Part shown: in pieces, positions 1 through 8,729 of the stretch
Layout: every line of letters starts with the position of its first letter
Numbering within the stretch: position 1 is the stretch's first letter
Source: Roseburia intestinalis L1-82
Lineage (GTDB): Bacteria > Bacillota > Clostridia > Lachnospirales > Lachnospiraceae
NCBI RefSeq assembly: GCF_900537995.1
Contig: NZ_LR027880.1
Location: 1,062,001 to 1,126,000 of the forward strand
DNA: 64,000 nucleotides
Reading direction: 5' to 3'
Notes under the pieces: generated by a model
Databases searched by the model: none
What the model saw: only the letters and a program-made list of their open reading frames with translations
What the model was told of the DNA's origin: nothing
Made by a program: the position numbers and the translations under genes

Positions 1-942
1 TTGCCAGTATATGTACTGGTCGATCGAGCCGCCGGAGCTTTCTATATTTTCAACGACTGCGGTCTCATTGGCTGCGGTTGTGTAATATTTCAACTCAATA
101 TCGTAAGATTGGATAGTCGGAGCAGATACCTCCACTTTGTCGGTCAGCGGGCGAACGTCGTCAGCGTTGCAGGCTGCCAGAACTTTGTCGAGTACAGACT
201 GATCCGGTATTTCTCCACCGTACAAAATGGGCGTAATTACAACAACGCCCGGGCTCGGCGAGCTTACATGTGCGTCGGCCACGGTTGCGTCAGCAGATAC
301 GGCGTAATATTTATATGAGTTTTTAGGCCCGGCCGTGGATCTGCTGGCTGGCGCGAGTCGGATCCTTTCTCTCAGATCCTCGTCGTTTTCCTCGTCGCCG
401 CCTCCGGCTGTTTCCTCAGTGTTGGAAACTCCGTCAATAAATGGGATCATATCAACCAGCACATTGATCTCGCCGACTGGTATGTCGTTGTATGTTGTGC
501 CGCCTTCCTCGCTTTCGACTTCGGCGTCGACATATAAGGAACCAGCCTGCAGGACTGTGGTCTCGGTGGTTTTGAAGTAGCGAGAGTAGTCCGAAGTTAC
601 GCGGGTTCCTTTGGTGATAATGATGTTTTGCGTTACTGCTTCTTTGAGAGAAAAGCGAACCGTTGTTGTCGCCGGTAGTGCTTCGATCCTGAACACTCCA
701 GCAAATTCTCCCAGAGCGTCGAGAACGTCGCCCCTTGCATAGCGGAGAGTTGACTGCTTTGCTGAGTCGTTCATCGTGGAGTAAAGCGCTACAACGAGAG
801 TCGCAAGCGTTTCTCCAAAAATTCGGCGCTCGTCTCCGGGGTATAATTCCTCGGTGACGCCATTCTCTAAAACGTACATGATAAAGTCGTAGATCTGGCC
901 GGCGTCTGTTTCTATGAACTGCAATTCGCTGGTGCTACTCAT
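1..942 (-). CDS. Baseplate protein gpJ-like (3' end beyond window)
   Basis: The reading frame is open from an ATG at 942 to the window edge, so the C-terminus is missing; 314 codons are visible. The product reads as a Baseplate_J family protein: an N-terminal helical part, then the typical stretch rich in S/T/D with 'TRVTSDYSRYF', the acidic 'GGGDEENDEDLRERI' loop, and 'PILYGGEIPDQSVLDKV'. In P2 and Mu, J forms the wedge of the contractile tail baseplate. Its ATG overlaps the stop of the upstream gp25-like gene by 8 bp and follows a GAGGAGGA ribosome site, so the two are translationally coupled. Family assignment is by recognition of pattern and order. Confidence 0.85.
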   Translation of the reverse strand, partial: MSSTSELQFIETDAGQIYDFIMYVLENGVTEELYPGDERRIFGETLATLVVALYSTMNDSAKQSTLRYARGDVLDALGEFAGVFRIEALPATTTVRFSLKEAVTQNIIITKGTRVTSDYSRYFKTTETTVLQAGSLYVDAEVESEEGGTTYNDIPVGEINVLVDMIPFIDGVSNTEETAGGGDEENDEDLRERIRLAPASRSTAGPKNSYKYYAVSADATVADAHVSSPSPGVVVITPILYGGEIPDQSVLDKVLAACNADDVRPLTDKVEVSAPTIQSYDIELKYYTTAANETAVVENIESSGGSIDQYIYWQ

Positions 943-1222
943 TGTCCTCCTCCTCTCTTAGTTTAATTTGTGTTATAGTTGAAAAATCGCCGCCTTGTGC
1001 GTCTGGAGCCTCGAAGTCAATGCCTTCGACTTCGACGCGCGGCTCGTAAGTGTCAAGTACCCACTCAGCCTCCGCGATCGCGTCATATCGCGCCGAGGCG
1101 CTGGGTGCGTCTGTTATTGCTGCGTCGATCCCCTTGATACGATCATAGGGGTTTTCGCCTCGCGTAAGTTTCAGGAGATTGGCCGCGCATTGTCGCGGAT
1201 CTCCGTTGTTGCTTGCCAGCAT
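935..1222 (-). CDS. Baseplate wedge protein, gp25/gpW-type
   Basis: 95-residue protein. The start chosen is the ATG at 1222, because it follows AAGGAGGCGATCAC at good spacing; an upstream in-frame start would add 32 unconvincing residues. The size, the pattern 'LASNNGDPRQCAANLLKLTRGENPYDR' and the location directly before gpJ fit the GPW/gp25 baseplate family. This family forms the lysozyme-like wedge component of contractile tails (P2 gpW, T4 gp25). The gene ends inside the first codons of gpJ. Function is inferred from family and order. Confidence 0.75.
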   Translation of the reverse strand: MLASNNGDPRQCAANLLKLTRGENPYDRIKGIDAAITDAPSASARYDAIAEAEWVLDTYEPRVEVEGIDFEAPDAQGGDFSTITQIKLREEEDNE

Positions 1223-1235
1223 GTGATCGCCTCCT

Positions 1236-1871
1236 TTATGACACGAGGGACAGCGTGCTAATATATACCCAGCCGTCGACCTGCGGGAGGTATGCTTTGT
1301 TTCCGTTGATTTTTCCAACCTTCAGAACTCGCTTTTTTTCGCTGTTGAGAATTTTCTCACCGTCCGCATAGTATGAGCCGGTCAGCTTCACGCTGCTGCC
1401 TACTGATATTGTCACTTTTTTGCCCTTTTTCTTGGCTGCTTTCTTCTCTGCTTTCTTTGCTTCTGAGGCGGCAGCTCGGGCGCCAGATTTTCCACTGGTT
1501 TCTTTCTTGTTTACCTCCTCGAACGTGAGCCCGATCGTGGCGAAGCGGATCCGGCCGTAATCGTCCATAATAACGCCCGAGAGGCTTACCTCTTTTAGTC
1601 TGGTTTCTCTACCAAAGCGACGGCCGTGCATATATAACACGCCGGTGCTTTTAATGAGAGAGCACCACGACTCGTACTCTTTCTGAGGGTTTACTCCGGC
1701 GTTTGCATGTACGTCAATGTCGAAGGTAAAGGGTACGAGCTCGGTTTTTTTCTTTTTGCTCTTGGAGTCGTCACCCTTGATCGTCGTCGAAGTAGAGAAG
1801 TTTTTCAGCGGGTTTACTTTCTTTCTGGAGACTTCGAAGGTTTTGTTTCTCCATTTTGCCATTACTGCCAT
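1236..1871 (-). CDS. Phage tail/baseplate protein with basic linker and C-terminal SH3-like part
   Basis: 211 residues. The N-terminal half (about 1-125) ends in 'DDYGRIRFATIGLTFEEV' and resembles phage tail proteins of the gpU/XkdN-like sort, although I cannot assign it firmly. A Lys/Ala-rich linker (about 126-150) is followed by about 60 residues ('VGSSVKLTGSYYADGE...') that look like a small beta/SH3-type domain. It lies between the 67-residue gene and gp25, where P2-type phages keep spike and baseplate genes. The start at 1871 has AGGAGGCGATCACAC in front. The leader is identical to that of the gene at 17,734 (see findings). Confidence 0.55.
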   Translation of the reverse strand: MAVMAKWRNKTFEVSRKKVNPLKNFSTSTTIKGDDSKSKKKKTELVPFTFDIDVHANAGVNPQKEYESWCSLIKSTGVLYMHGRRFGRETRLKEVSLSGVIMDDYGRIRFATIGLTFEEVNKKETSGKSGARAAASEAKKAEKKAAKKKGKKVTISVGSSVKLTGSYYADGEKILNSEKKRVLKVGKINGNKAYLPQVDGWVYISTLSLVS

Positions 1872-1884
1872 GTGTGATCGCCTC

Positions 1885-2088
1885 CTAGCTCAGTGTTGCA
1901 AATATGAGGCCGGTGTCGTCCTCGAAGCAGACATAAGCCACGGCGGCGCCTTTTTTCAGCGTTGCCGCGTCGATGTTGTCAGCTATCTGGATATTAGGAG
2001 ACACGAGCCGCGTGTCCTTCATCGGGGCCACCTTTGCGGTGTTGCCCTCAATGCTCAGGATCACGCCTTTGTTTATGGTTCCGTCCAT
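1885..2088 (-). CDS. Small tail/baseplate protein (DUF2577-like position)
   Basis: 67 residues. The ATG at 2088 shares one base with the stop of the gpD-like gene (TAATG) and has GGAGGGCTACTA in front, so it is translated by coupling. The sequence is beta-rich and acidic ('VILSIEGNTAKVAPM...AVAYVCFEDDTGLIFATL'). It occupies the slot of small spike or DUF2577-type proteins after the hub gene in Gram-positive myophages. A longer frame starting at 2181 exists but would overlap gpD for nearly 100 bases without a ribosome site. No firm family call. Confidence 0.6.
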   Translation of the reverse strand: MDGTINKGVILSIEGNTAKVAPMKDTRLVSPNIQIADNIDAATLKKGAAVAYVCFEDDTGLIFATLS

Positions 2089-3005
2089 TAGTAGCCCTCC
2101 AGTTTCTTTCTGAAAAATATTTTTGTTTTGTGCTTTCCGTAATCGTGCCGCACTTTGTAAATATAAAAGGCGCCGCTCCATGACGGGGCCTGCTGGTTTA
2201 GTATGTTCACCATTATTCCGGGCGCATATATCGGCATGAGGCTCGCCTCAATGCTGCCGCATACAAGCATTTTATTTTTTTCTCGCAATACTCCGGCAGC
2301 GAAGCGGATCGCCTCGAGGGTGCTCTGGCACTTAATAGGCTTTTGTGGCACCCATATTCGAGAGTTTTCTCCCGGTGCCTTATATGTTCCGGTGTAAGGT
2401 CCGCAAGATACCGTTGCCGATCCATACGATAGGACGCTGTTGTCCTCACATTCTACATGGCAACCGGTCGTGTCGATTGTGATCGCTGGCTCTATTGCCT
2501 CGAGATACGGCTCATAGGCTGCGATCAGTTTACCGTTGTATATTGTGAGGGCTGCACGCTCGAGCGTACATAGGCGGCCGAAGAACTTGAAGTCCTCCTC
2601 GTTTTCTTGCTTCCTGTATTCGTACACATGATCGGATACGCCGTAGCTTTCAAACTCCAGCCCGTGCCGTTTTGCAATTTCTTGGCCGATCTGTGAAAAA
2701 TGAACGCGCTCCCATGCTTTAGAGTTCGGGATCGTACCGCTTGGCGGCATGGAATAGGCGCGCAGGTCGTAGTAGCTGGAGTCAGGAGCTGAGGAGTACA
2801 AAAACATTTTTCCCGTGCCAGTTCCTGAGTCCTTAAATTCAACCGGTGATCCGGTTCTTAAATTCCATTTGTCGAACTGTCCGTCTGTGTCTGATATTCT
2901 GACGCGCAAAGAGTCAGAGCGTCCTCCCGCATACATTTCATGCACGCAGGAGGAGAGCGCCACCTTTTCGGAAACGTCCGTATAATTTAATAACAATTCG
3001 CTCAT
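2088..3005 (-). CDS. Tail hub protein, P2 gpD (late control D)-like
   Basis: 305 residues. It resembles the late-control-gene-D/XkdQ family: an N-terminal beta-rich part ('LLLNYTDVSEKVALSSCVHEM', 'VRISDTDGQFDKWN'), a central domain ('FSQIGQEIAKRHGLEFESYG...YEYRKQENEEDFKFFGRL'), and a C-terminal 'KVRHDYGKHKTKIFFRKKLEGY'. In P2 this is the baseplate hub that joins tube and spike. The start at 3005 is preferred over 3020 because it overlaps the stop of the gpX gene as ATGA and has GGAGGGCGACAGC in front. Confidence 0.85.
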   Translation of the reverse strand: MSELLLNYTDVSEKVALSSCVHEMYAGGRSDSLRVRISDTDGQFDKWNLRTGSPVEFKDSGTGTGKMFLYSSAPDSSYYDLRAYSMPPSGTIPNSKAWERVHFSQIGQEIAKRHGLEFESYGVSDHVYEYRKQENEEDFKFFGRLCTLERAALTIYNGKLIAAYEPYLEAIEPAITIDTTGCHVECEDNSVLSYGSATVSCGPYTGTYKAPGENSRIWVPQKPIKCQSTLEAIRFAAGVLREKNKMLVCGSIEASLMPIYAPGIMVNILNQQAPSWSGAFYIYKVRHDYGKHKTKIFFRKKLEGY

Positions 3006-3229
3006 GCTGTCGCCCTCCACGGTGGTACTGTCTCCGAGGTTTCTGCCTCCTCAACAACGGGGAGCTTTAACTGCACGCCGCCCTCGAATACGATCACGTC
3101 GGCATAGTCCGGGTTGTATTCGATGATGTAATGAGCCAGACGCTCGTCGTTATACATATCTAACGCAAGCAGGTCGAATGTGTCGCCGTCTTGTGTGGTG
3201 TACTCGTAGTATGATGTAACTCTACGCAA
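3002..3229 (-). CDS. Tail protein X (LysM-like, gpX)
   Basis: 75 residues, with the hallmark pattern of the gpX family: 'YTTQDGDTFDLLALDMYNDERLAHYIIEYNP' followed by 'VIVFEGGVQLKLPV', a LysM-like fold. It sits between tape measure and gpD exactly as in P2-type phages. It overlaps the tape measure stop by 8 bp and the gpD start by 4 bp, which is tight translational coupling. Its role is in tail/baseplate assembly, possibly at the hub. Confidence 0.85.
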   Translation of the reverse strand: MRRVTSYYEYTTQDGDTFDLLALDMYNDERLAHYIIEYNPDYADVIVFEGGVQLKLPVVEEAETSETVPPWRATA

Positions 3230-5492
3230 AAGCAGTCACCTCCCTTGTTTGGATCCAGCGCTCCAGCCAGTCGAAGAACTCGGCCTCGTGAGCTTTGAGC
3301 CTCTGCATGAGGTCGTCGTTGTCCTCTGTAACCTTACCGCCAGCAATAACCGGGCTCCATGTGAAGCCGCTAAAATCGTAAACGATAGTGGTAGAAGGCT
3401 GAGATAGCTCAGCCAGAGAAAAGTCGTCAACGCTCAGGAGATTACCCGCGAGGGCTGTCTCTGATTTGTCGTATACGCCCAGCATTTCTCCGGCCTTTTC
3501 CCAGTAGCCTATATTGGCAGCCCTGACACTTCGGTCGAATGAGATAACGGCCTCAGTGCCGGCCTCTCCGGCGATCGTTATGCCTTCAGTAAAGCCACCA
3601 GTCGCAAGCATTGGTATGTTTGGAATACTAAAGCCCATACCACCGACGCCCGGTACCCAGTCCGGGATCTTTATGCCGTTAATGCCATTGATAAAAGTGT
3701 TAATTCCACTAATGATCGCATTGATCGGAGCCTTGAAAATATTTGCAATTCCTGAAACGATACCCGAGAAAATGCTGACAATTCCCTGCCATGCTCCGCT
3801 CCAGTTTCCGGCGAATACATTAGTAATAAAGTCGATAAGGCCCTGAAAAATCTGAGTTATAGACTGCACAATCGGGGCTATTCCCTGAATAGCGGTGCCG
3901 AGTACGCTCGTAAAAATTCCGGCTATAAATTGAAGGGCCGGGGCCAGAAGTTCCAAAACCTGAGAAATAAGCGATCCCAGCACTGAGATTAGAGGGGTGA
4001 TCGCTGTCGCAATCAGGCTCACAATAGGCCCGATTAAATTCATAACGGTGTCGAGTATCGGCATGAGTAAGTTAATCAGCGTCATAAGGATAGGGAGCAC
4101 CGTGTTGAGTAGTTCGATCACAACCGGCAAAACTGCCGATATAATCTGCATGATCGGCGGCAAAATTGCGGTTATGAGCTGCACCAGTACCGGCAAAACT
4201 GCCGCAATGATCTGAGACAGAAGCGGCAGGACGCTGCTCACTAACTGAATAACCAATGGGAGCACTTGCTGGATCATTTGAAGCAGCGGCGGGATCAACT
4301 GCTGGCCGATCGTCTGGGCTGTCTCCAAAAGTACCGGTACAAAATCTTGAAAAAGAGGGATCAGCTGCGGCATTATGTCTTGAATTACCGGGATAATTGT
4401 CTCAGTCAAACCCTGAATAATTGGGATCAGTCCCTCCATAGCTTCACCGACTACCGGCATTAGCTGATTGAGGGTGTCAAACATGGTATTTGCAAGCGGC
4501 TCGAGAGCCACCTGAGCCTGCTGCTTGAACATTTGCAGGCGCTCTGCAAAGTCGTAAGTATCTTCGGCAGCGCCTCCGATAGTCTCGGTGCTTTTTTCAA
4601 GCTCGGCAGTCAGATCGGAGACTGAGAGAGTCCCGTCTCTGATAGCAGCGGCCATGGTTGAGCCGGCTTTTGTTCCGAAAATTTCAGAAGCGATAGTGGT
4701 CGCCTCTGTCATGCTGCCTGCGTTCTTAATCTTTTCGGCATACTGTTCGAGGCCCTCGCTTGCAGATATTCCTTCCTTCGCAAGAGCTCCGACGCCTTTT
4801 TTCATAGCCGCGAGCACTTCGCTGGTATTTACACCGGCCTTGTCAAGCTGTCCGATCAGGGCGGTGGCTTCGTTGAATGAGTAGCCCATTTCTTGAAGTT
4901 GAGGGGCGAACTGCTGCACGCTGCTCATTAAGTCAGTGAAGCCGAGACCGGTTGACTGTGACGCCTTGAACACATAGTCCATAGCGTCGCCCATGTCGGC
5001 CGCGTCGATGTTCCACGCTTGGAAGGCTTGACTTGACTCCTCAATAACGCCGCCGAGGTCGTCCCCTAGCATGTCCGATACTTGGATCGCCTGCTTTGAA
5101 ATGTTTTGTAATTCCGGGCCAGTCAAACCGAGGCGCGTGTTGTAGTCAGCGATCGCCTGACTGGCGTCCTCCATTGTCGTTGGTACGCTTTTATAAACCT
5201 CGTTAAAATCATCGGTGAGAGCGTCGAGAGCGTCCCCGGTGGCTCCGGTTCCGATCCTGATCGTGTCGACTACATTGTCGAATTGCCCGCCGAGATCGAC
5301 GAGATACTTGCCAGCCTCAATGGTAGCCTTTCCGATAGCGACACCCGCAGCAGCAACGCCAGCACCTACGGCGACGGCTTTCAGGTTTATGCCCTCGAGT
5401 GATTTGCTGGCCTCCTCTGCGGCTTTTCCGAGTGTTGGGCTTAATGAGCCCGCAATCTCCACGATCGCTTGTAGTGTTTTGCTACTCGCCAC
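3222..5492 (-). CDS. Tail tape measure protein
   Basis: 756 residues, GTG start at 5492 preceded by GAAGGAGGTGATACC. The N-terminal third has the PhageMin_Tail-type pattern (Ala/Gly-rich helix 'AVGAGVAAAGVAIGKATIEAGKYLVDLGGQFDNVVDTI', then 'FNEATALIGQLDKAGVNTSEVLAAMKKG'). The middle (about 340-560) is a long series of hydrophobic heptad-like segments dominated by I/L/P/V, typical of the membrane-active part. It sets tail length and probably helps DNA entry. It follows the frameshifted chaperone gene, as in nearly all tailed phages. Confidence 0.95.
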   Translation of the reverse strand: MASSKTLQAIVEIAGSLSPTLGKAAEEASKSLEGINLKAVAVGAGVAAAGVAIGKATIEAGKYLVDLGGQFDNVVDTIRIGTGATGDALDALTDDFNEVYKSVPTTMEDASQAIADYNTRLGLTGPELQNISKQAIQVSDMLGDDLGGVIEESSQAFQAWNIDAADMGDAMDYVFKASQSTGLGFTDLMSSVQQFAPQLQEMGYSFNEATALIGQLDKAGVNTSEVLAAMKKGVGALAKEGISASEGLEQYAEKIKNAGSMTEATTIASEIFGTKAGSTMAAAIRDGTLSVSDLTAELEKSTETIGGAAEDTYDFAERLQMFKQQAQVALEPLANTMFDTLNQLMPVVGEAMEGLIPIIQGLTETIIPVIQDIMPQLIPLFQDFVPVLLETAQTIGQQLIPPLLQMIQQVLPLVIQLVSSVLPLLSQIIAAVLPVLVQLITAILPPIMQIISAVLPVVIELLNTVLPILMTLINLLMPILDTVMNLIGPIVSLIATAITPLISVLGSLISQVLELLAPALQFIAGIFTSVLGTAIQGIAPIVQSITQIFQGLIDFITNVFAGNWSGAWQGIVSIFSGIVSGIANIFKAPINAIISGINTFINGINGIKIPDWVPGVGGMGFSIPNIPMLATGGFTEGITIAGEAGTEAVISFDRSVRAANIGYWEKAGEMLGVYDKSETALAGNLLSVDDFSLAELSQPSTTIVYDFSGFTWSPVIAGGKVTEDNDDLMQRLKAHEAEFFDWLERWIQTREVTAFA

Positions 5493-5496
5493 GGTA

Positions 5497-6035
5497 TCAC
5501 CTCCTTCGGCCTTTCTTGTGCTTTAACACTTGCGGTGGTTTGTTTTTCTGCCGACGTTTTTGCTCGGCGGCGAGATCCTCGGCCGCCTCTGCATACTCGA
5601 CTATAAAATCAATTACTCTTTTCCTTTCGAGCTCTGACGTGCTGGTGTGGAAGGTTCTGGAGTAGTCTCTGATTGCTCGTCTGAGCTGTCTGCCCCTGAG
5701 TCTCCCGATCCGATAAAAAAACCTCGGCCGATTTTAGAGAATTTAGTGAGAGACTTGCCCTTGATCCTCTCCATGTCCTCGAATGTGTAAGAAGGGTTTA
5801 CTGCAATGACAGCAGCGAAGCCGATGTATAAATGCAGGGAGTAGTCAAGCTCGACAGCTCCCGCAAGGTTTCCACCTTTTGAGCCGCTGGCTTTCATCTT
5901 GTGGGCCTCAGCCTGCGCATAGAGTTCGCCGCTGATCTCGTCGGTGTCGTAACTCATTTCAGCAACCTGCACGCCGTTGATAAGTACCGGCTTGTTGAGT
6001 GTGATTGTTCCTCTTTCTTCTGTCTGGGTTCTCAT
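5497..6035 (-). CDS. Tail assembly chaperone, -1 frameshift product (about 179 aa)
   Basis: The upstream frame starts at 6035 and reads through 'RGFF' at a run of seven T (plus-strand A7, 5715-5721), read as GGT TTT TTT. A -1 slip there enters a frame open to a TGA at 5497, adding about 72 residues ('YRIGRLRGRQLRRAIRDYS...ERKRVIDFIVEYAEAAEDLAAEQ') that look like real protein. Counting the re-read base gives 180 codons. A shared N-terminus with a frameshifted long form is the conserved design of tail chaperones placed just before the tape measure (lambda G/GT, P2 E/E'). Confidence 0.8.
5613..6035 (-). CDS. Tail assembly chaperone, unshifted product (140 aa)
   Basis: The start at 6035 (ATG AGA ACC CAG) has AAAGGAGGAACCAAAACC in front; an earlier in-frame start would add 18 residues overlapping the tube gene's end region. 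The N-terminal half ('GTITLNKPVLINGVQVAEMSYDTDEISGELYAQAEAHKM') fits the Mu gp41/P2 gpE-type tail assembly family. The C-terminal tail after the slip site is low-complexity S/D/E/P, as expected when the zero-frame end is under little constraint. The short form normally coats the tape measure during tube polymerisation. Confidence 0.85.
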   Translation of the reverse strand: MRTQTEERGTITLNKPVLINGVQVAEMSYDTDEISGELYAQAEAHKMKASGSKGGNLAGAVELDYSLHLYIGFAAVIAVNPSYTFEDMERIKGKSLTKFSKIGRGFFIGSGDSGADSSDEQSETTPEPSTPARQSSKGKE

Positions 6036-6092
6036 GGTTTTGGTTCCTCCTTTTATAGAAAAAGCCGCCGGCGTTCTGCCAGCGGCCATGTT

Positions 6093-6599
6093 TTACAGTA
6101 GTTTGTTAATGTCGCTCATGTAGTCCTTGCCGTCAATTCTGAGGATCTGGCTCAGTCTGTCGACGAGCAGGTACTCATAACCTCCGACAAAGATCTGCAC
6201 GCGGTTCGCGGTGTAGGTGAGCTCGTTTTCCGAAGCGGATCCGATTTCTGCACCGATACCCGGGAGCGCGGTCGGTGGGAATGTTCTGACAAAAGCCTTG
6301 CAGCCCTCCGGCGAGGTGGAGCCGTCCGCTTTGACAACATTCTGTACCCATCTAAACTCAAAGCTGTGCTTGTCGAGCTTTGACATTTTCCCGAGTCCCT
6401 TATCCTCGCCGATCTTTGTGATCGAGAGCTCCATGTTTTCGAGCAGTCCGACAATAGGTACCGTCATTGTTCCCATTGCGTTGAGGTCTGCCGTCATTTG
6501 TGAAATTGCCGGGAGCGTGAAGCTGGTGTCCTTAGCCGTAAGCACACCGCTGTCGTATACGGTGTCAGCAACTACCGCACCTTTTAAGTCTAACCACAT
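6093..6599 (-). CDS. Major tail tube protein (P2 FII-like)
   Basis: 168 residues. The patterns 'LPAISQMTADLNAMGTMTVPIVGLLENMELSITKIGED', 'FVRTFPPTALPGIGAEIGSASENELTYTANRVQIFVGGYEYLLVDRLSQILRIDGKDYMSDINKLL' are those of the P2 FII family of contractile-tail inner tubes. It directly follows the sheath gene, separated by 2 bases, and precedes the chaperone, the standard myovirus order. Start ATG at 6599 with GGAGGTGAGTAAGT upstream. Confidence 0.93.
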   Translation of the reverse strand: MWLDLKGAVVADTVYDSGVLTAKDTSFTLPAISQMTADLNAMGTMTVPIVGLLENMELSITKIGEDKGLGKMSKLDKHSFEFRWVQNVVKADGSTSPEGCKAFVRTFPPTALPGIGAEIGSASENELTYTANRVQIFVGGYEYLLVDRLSQILRIDGKDYMSDINKLL

Positions 6600-6601
6600 A
6601 C

Positions 6602-8083
6602 TTACTCACCTCCTCCAAAATAAGCAGTAAAGCCTTCGTCTGTGTACGATACGCGCGCCGTTCCGCTCTTAAATGGCGGGGTAGGGGTTGCGCTAATATC
6701 CCAGACAAAGTCGCCGTTCATCAGGTTGCTGGTAGGGTTGGCCGTCTCCAAAAATTCAACGGTAGGATCTCCGATAAGAGCGCCGCGGCCCTTTAATGAG
6801 TCGAGTTCCTCCTGCTCGTCAATGAGTATGCTCTGCTGGAGGCTCAGATCCATAGTGCTGTCGATCTGGGTGCCATGGCGGCGCTGGAAGCCGTTAGTAA
6901 TATACATAAGCATACGGATATTAACGTCGAAAATGTAGCGGGCAACACCGTCGGAACCGTACTCGTAGTAGGCTGTGTGAGGTCCCCAGAGCACCCAGAG
7001 GCCGCCCCAAAATACTGCGGTAGTAATTCCCTTTGAATTGAGTTCGTTGCCGTCCTGCTGATCGAAGCCCTCATTTTCAGAGTTGGCCCCAAAATACTGA
7101 GCGGTACACATGATCTCTTTGTTTGACGGGCTCTCCATTGGGATATTGTCATGACTGTTGTCGACTCTCTGCATTGTGACGGTCGCCTGAGTGCTCAGGT
7201 GGTACACTTTGCCAGCATACTGAACCTGCGGCCAGTAAACCTTCGAAAAACCGTTGTTGTAGCCGTTGCTGTCGGCCCATTCCTCGGCCTTTTTGAGCGT
7301 GTCAATGGCAGCCTTCGCCTTGCTGTCGTAAATTGGTAAGTCAGCATTTACAAAAGCGTCCCAGTGGCCGTTTAATTTCTGAACGACCGAGATCATGGCC
7401 TTGTAAACGTCTGGATCTTCACTCCAGAACGGTGCAGCCAGAATGTTGAGCACGGCGTTGAACATGGTGTAGAGTTTAGAGAGAGCCTGCAGTCCGGTCC
7501 TCTTGCCGGAGGCTGTAACGCTTCCGATAATGTCGCTCTTGGTTACGAGAGACGGATCCACCTCTGTGAATGAAGCCTCCACCGTGCCGGTGATAGGATC
7601 GGCGTCATTCAATGACTCAATGACTACGGCACCTTTGGTATAGTTGTAGTCGAGAGAGTAGTCTGCACCCAGCACCTTGTCGGAGAGTGCAAAGGTGTCA
7701 AGAATAATTGTGTCAGTCACATACTCGGCGCGGCCGTTCTTGAATGTGAGCTCGACGGTTGTTTTGACGTCTTTCTGGTGGACGGCCGGATCTAATACGT
7801 TGATGATATAGATCGGCCCCACGTTTCCGATTGTGTTCGCAAAATGGCAGTCGAACGGCTCGCATAATGTGAACTTGTTCCAGTTGCTCGAGTAGCCGAC
7901 TGTTGCCTGCGTTTTTGGCATGTTTTCCAGCTTGATCGGTGTGTTAATCAGGCCCTTCTCCTTATAACCTAAAACAAGGTTAATAGGTGCGGTTCCGATG
8001 TACGCCACAACGGTGTCAACCTGAACGGCGCTTTTTACTTTATCGTTTCCGATCTCGCCGTAAGCTCCGTGTTGATAGCTCAT
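6602..8083 (-). CDS. Contractile tail sheath protein (P2 FI-like)
   Basis: 493 residues, the usual length for the family. It begins 'YQHGAYGEIGNDKVKSAVQVDTVVAYIGTAPINL' and ends 'NPTSNLMNGDFVWDISATPTPPFKSGTARVSYTDEGF', the conserved C-terminal sheath motif region. Polymerises around the tube and contracts at infection. The start at 8083 follows AAAGGAGTGATTTACAG. Its presence establishes that this prophage is a myovirus despite its lambda-type head. Confidence 0.95.
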   Translation of the reverse strand: MSYQHGAYGEIGNDKVKSAVQVDTVVAYIGTAPINLVLGYKEKGLINTPIKLENMPKTQATVGYSSNWNKFTLCEPFDCHFANTIGNVGPIYIINVLDPAVHQKDVKTTVELTFKNGRAEYVTDTIILDTFALSDKVLGADYSLDYNYTKGAVVIESLNDADPITGTVEASFTEVDPSLVTKSDIIGSVTASGKRTGLQALSKLYTMFNAVLNILAAPFWSEDPDVYKAMISVVQKLNGHWDAFVNADLPIYDSKAKAAIDTLKKAEEWADSNGYNNGFSKVYWPQVQYAGKVYHLSTQATVTMQRVDNSHDNIPMESPSNKEIMCTAQYFGANSENEGFDQQDGNELNSKGITTAVFWGGLWVLWGPHTAYYEYGSDGVARYIFDVNIRMLMYITNGFQRRHGTQIDSTMDLSLQQSILIDEQEELDSLKGRGALIGDPTVEFLETANPTSNLMNGDFVWDISATPTPPFKSGTARVSYTDEGFTAYFGGGE

Positions 8084-8098
8084 CTGTAAATCACTCCT

Positions 8099-8719
8099 TT
8101 ACAATAATTTTTCATAGTCTGCGGGTATCTTGCGGGCCAGTCCGTGCTCGAGAGTGAACTGCACCCAGCAAAACCAGTACGGGTAATAGCTCACGAGAGC
8201 CCCGTCCTCAGTAAATGGGCCGTACTCTATGTTGTTTTCCTTGACGAGCCGCAGCCCCGCAATATACTCAGTGTTTTCGATTGCTTGCAGCACCTTGTCG
8301 GTAAAGCTCCAGACGTCCCGCCAGCCCTCGAGGTTTCTTTTGAAATTTTCGCTCGGCTCTCTGCGGTACTTCACGCCGCCGAGCGCCTGCGGATCCTGCT
8401 CTGGTACCGCCATTTCGCTGCCATGCTGCCCCGGGTTCCATGTCGCAAGCGCGAGCTGTATCGTCATTTGACCGATGTGCTGCGCCGGTGCGTGCTTGCC
8501 CTTTAAGAGCTGCACGCATAGCGAAGGAATGGGCGCCGCAACGTCTGGCGGCTTTCTGTCCTGAGTAGGAATGTACATAGCAAAGGCGGCCGGGTGTGCT
8601 GTCTGCACATTGTAGCCGCCGTCGTTTACTTTGTCGTCTGGAACTTTCAGAAGTATGCTGGGGCAGACTTCCTCCTCGAACCATTTGACAATATTGTCAA
8701 GATCGCTTGTTATAGCCAT
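8099..8719 (-). CDS. Phage tail terminator/completion-type protein
   Basis: 206 residues, not firmly recognised. The N-terminus ('ITSDLDNIVKWFEEEVCPSILLKVPDDKVNDGGYNVQTAHPAAFAMYIP') and the position directly before the sheath match the tail completion or connector proteins found there in Gram-positive P2-like phages. Rich in Trp/Tyr, no membrane segment. Start at 8719 has AGGAGGTGCGCT. Role inferred only from order. Confidence 0.6.
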   Translation of the reverse strand: MAITSDLDNIVKWFEEEVCPSILLKVPDDKVNDGGYNVQTAHPAAFAMYIPTQDRKPPDVAAPIPSLCVQLLKGKHAPAQHIGQMTIQLALATWNPGQHGSEMAVPEQDPQALGGVKYRREPSENFKRNLEGWRDVWSFTDKVLQAIENTEYIAGLRLVKENNIEYGPFTEDGALVSYYPYWFCWVQFTLEHGLARKIPADYEKLL

Positions 8720-8729
8720 AGCGCACCTC

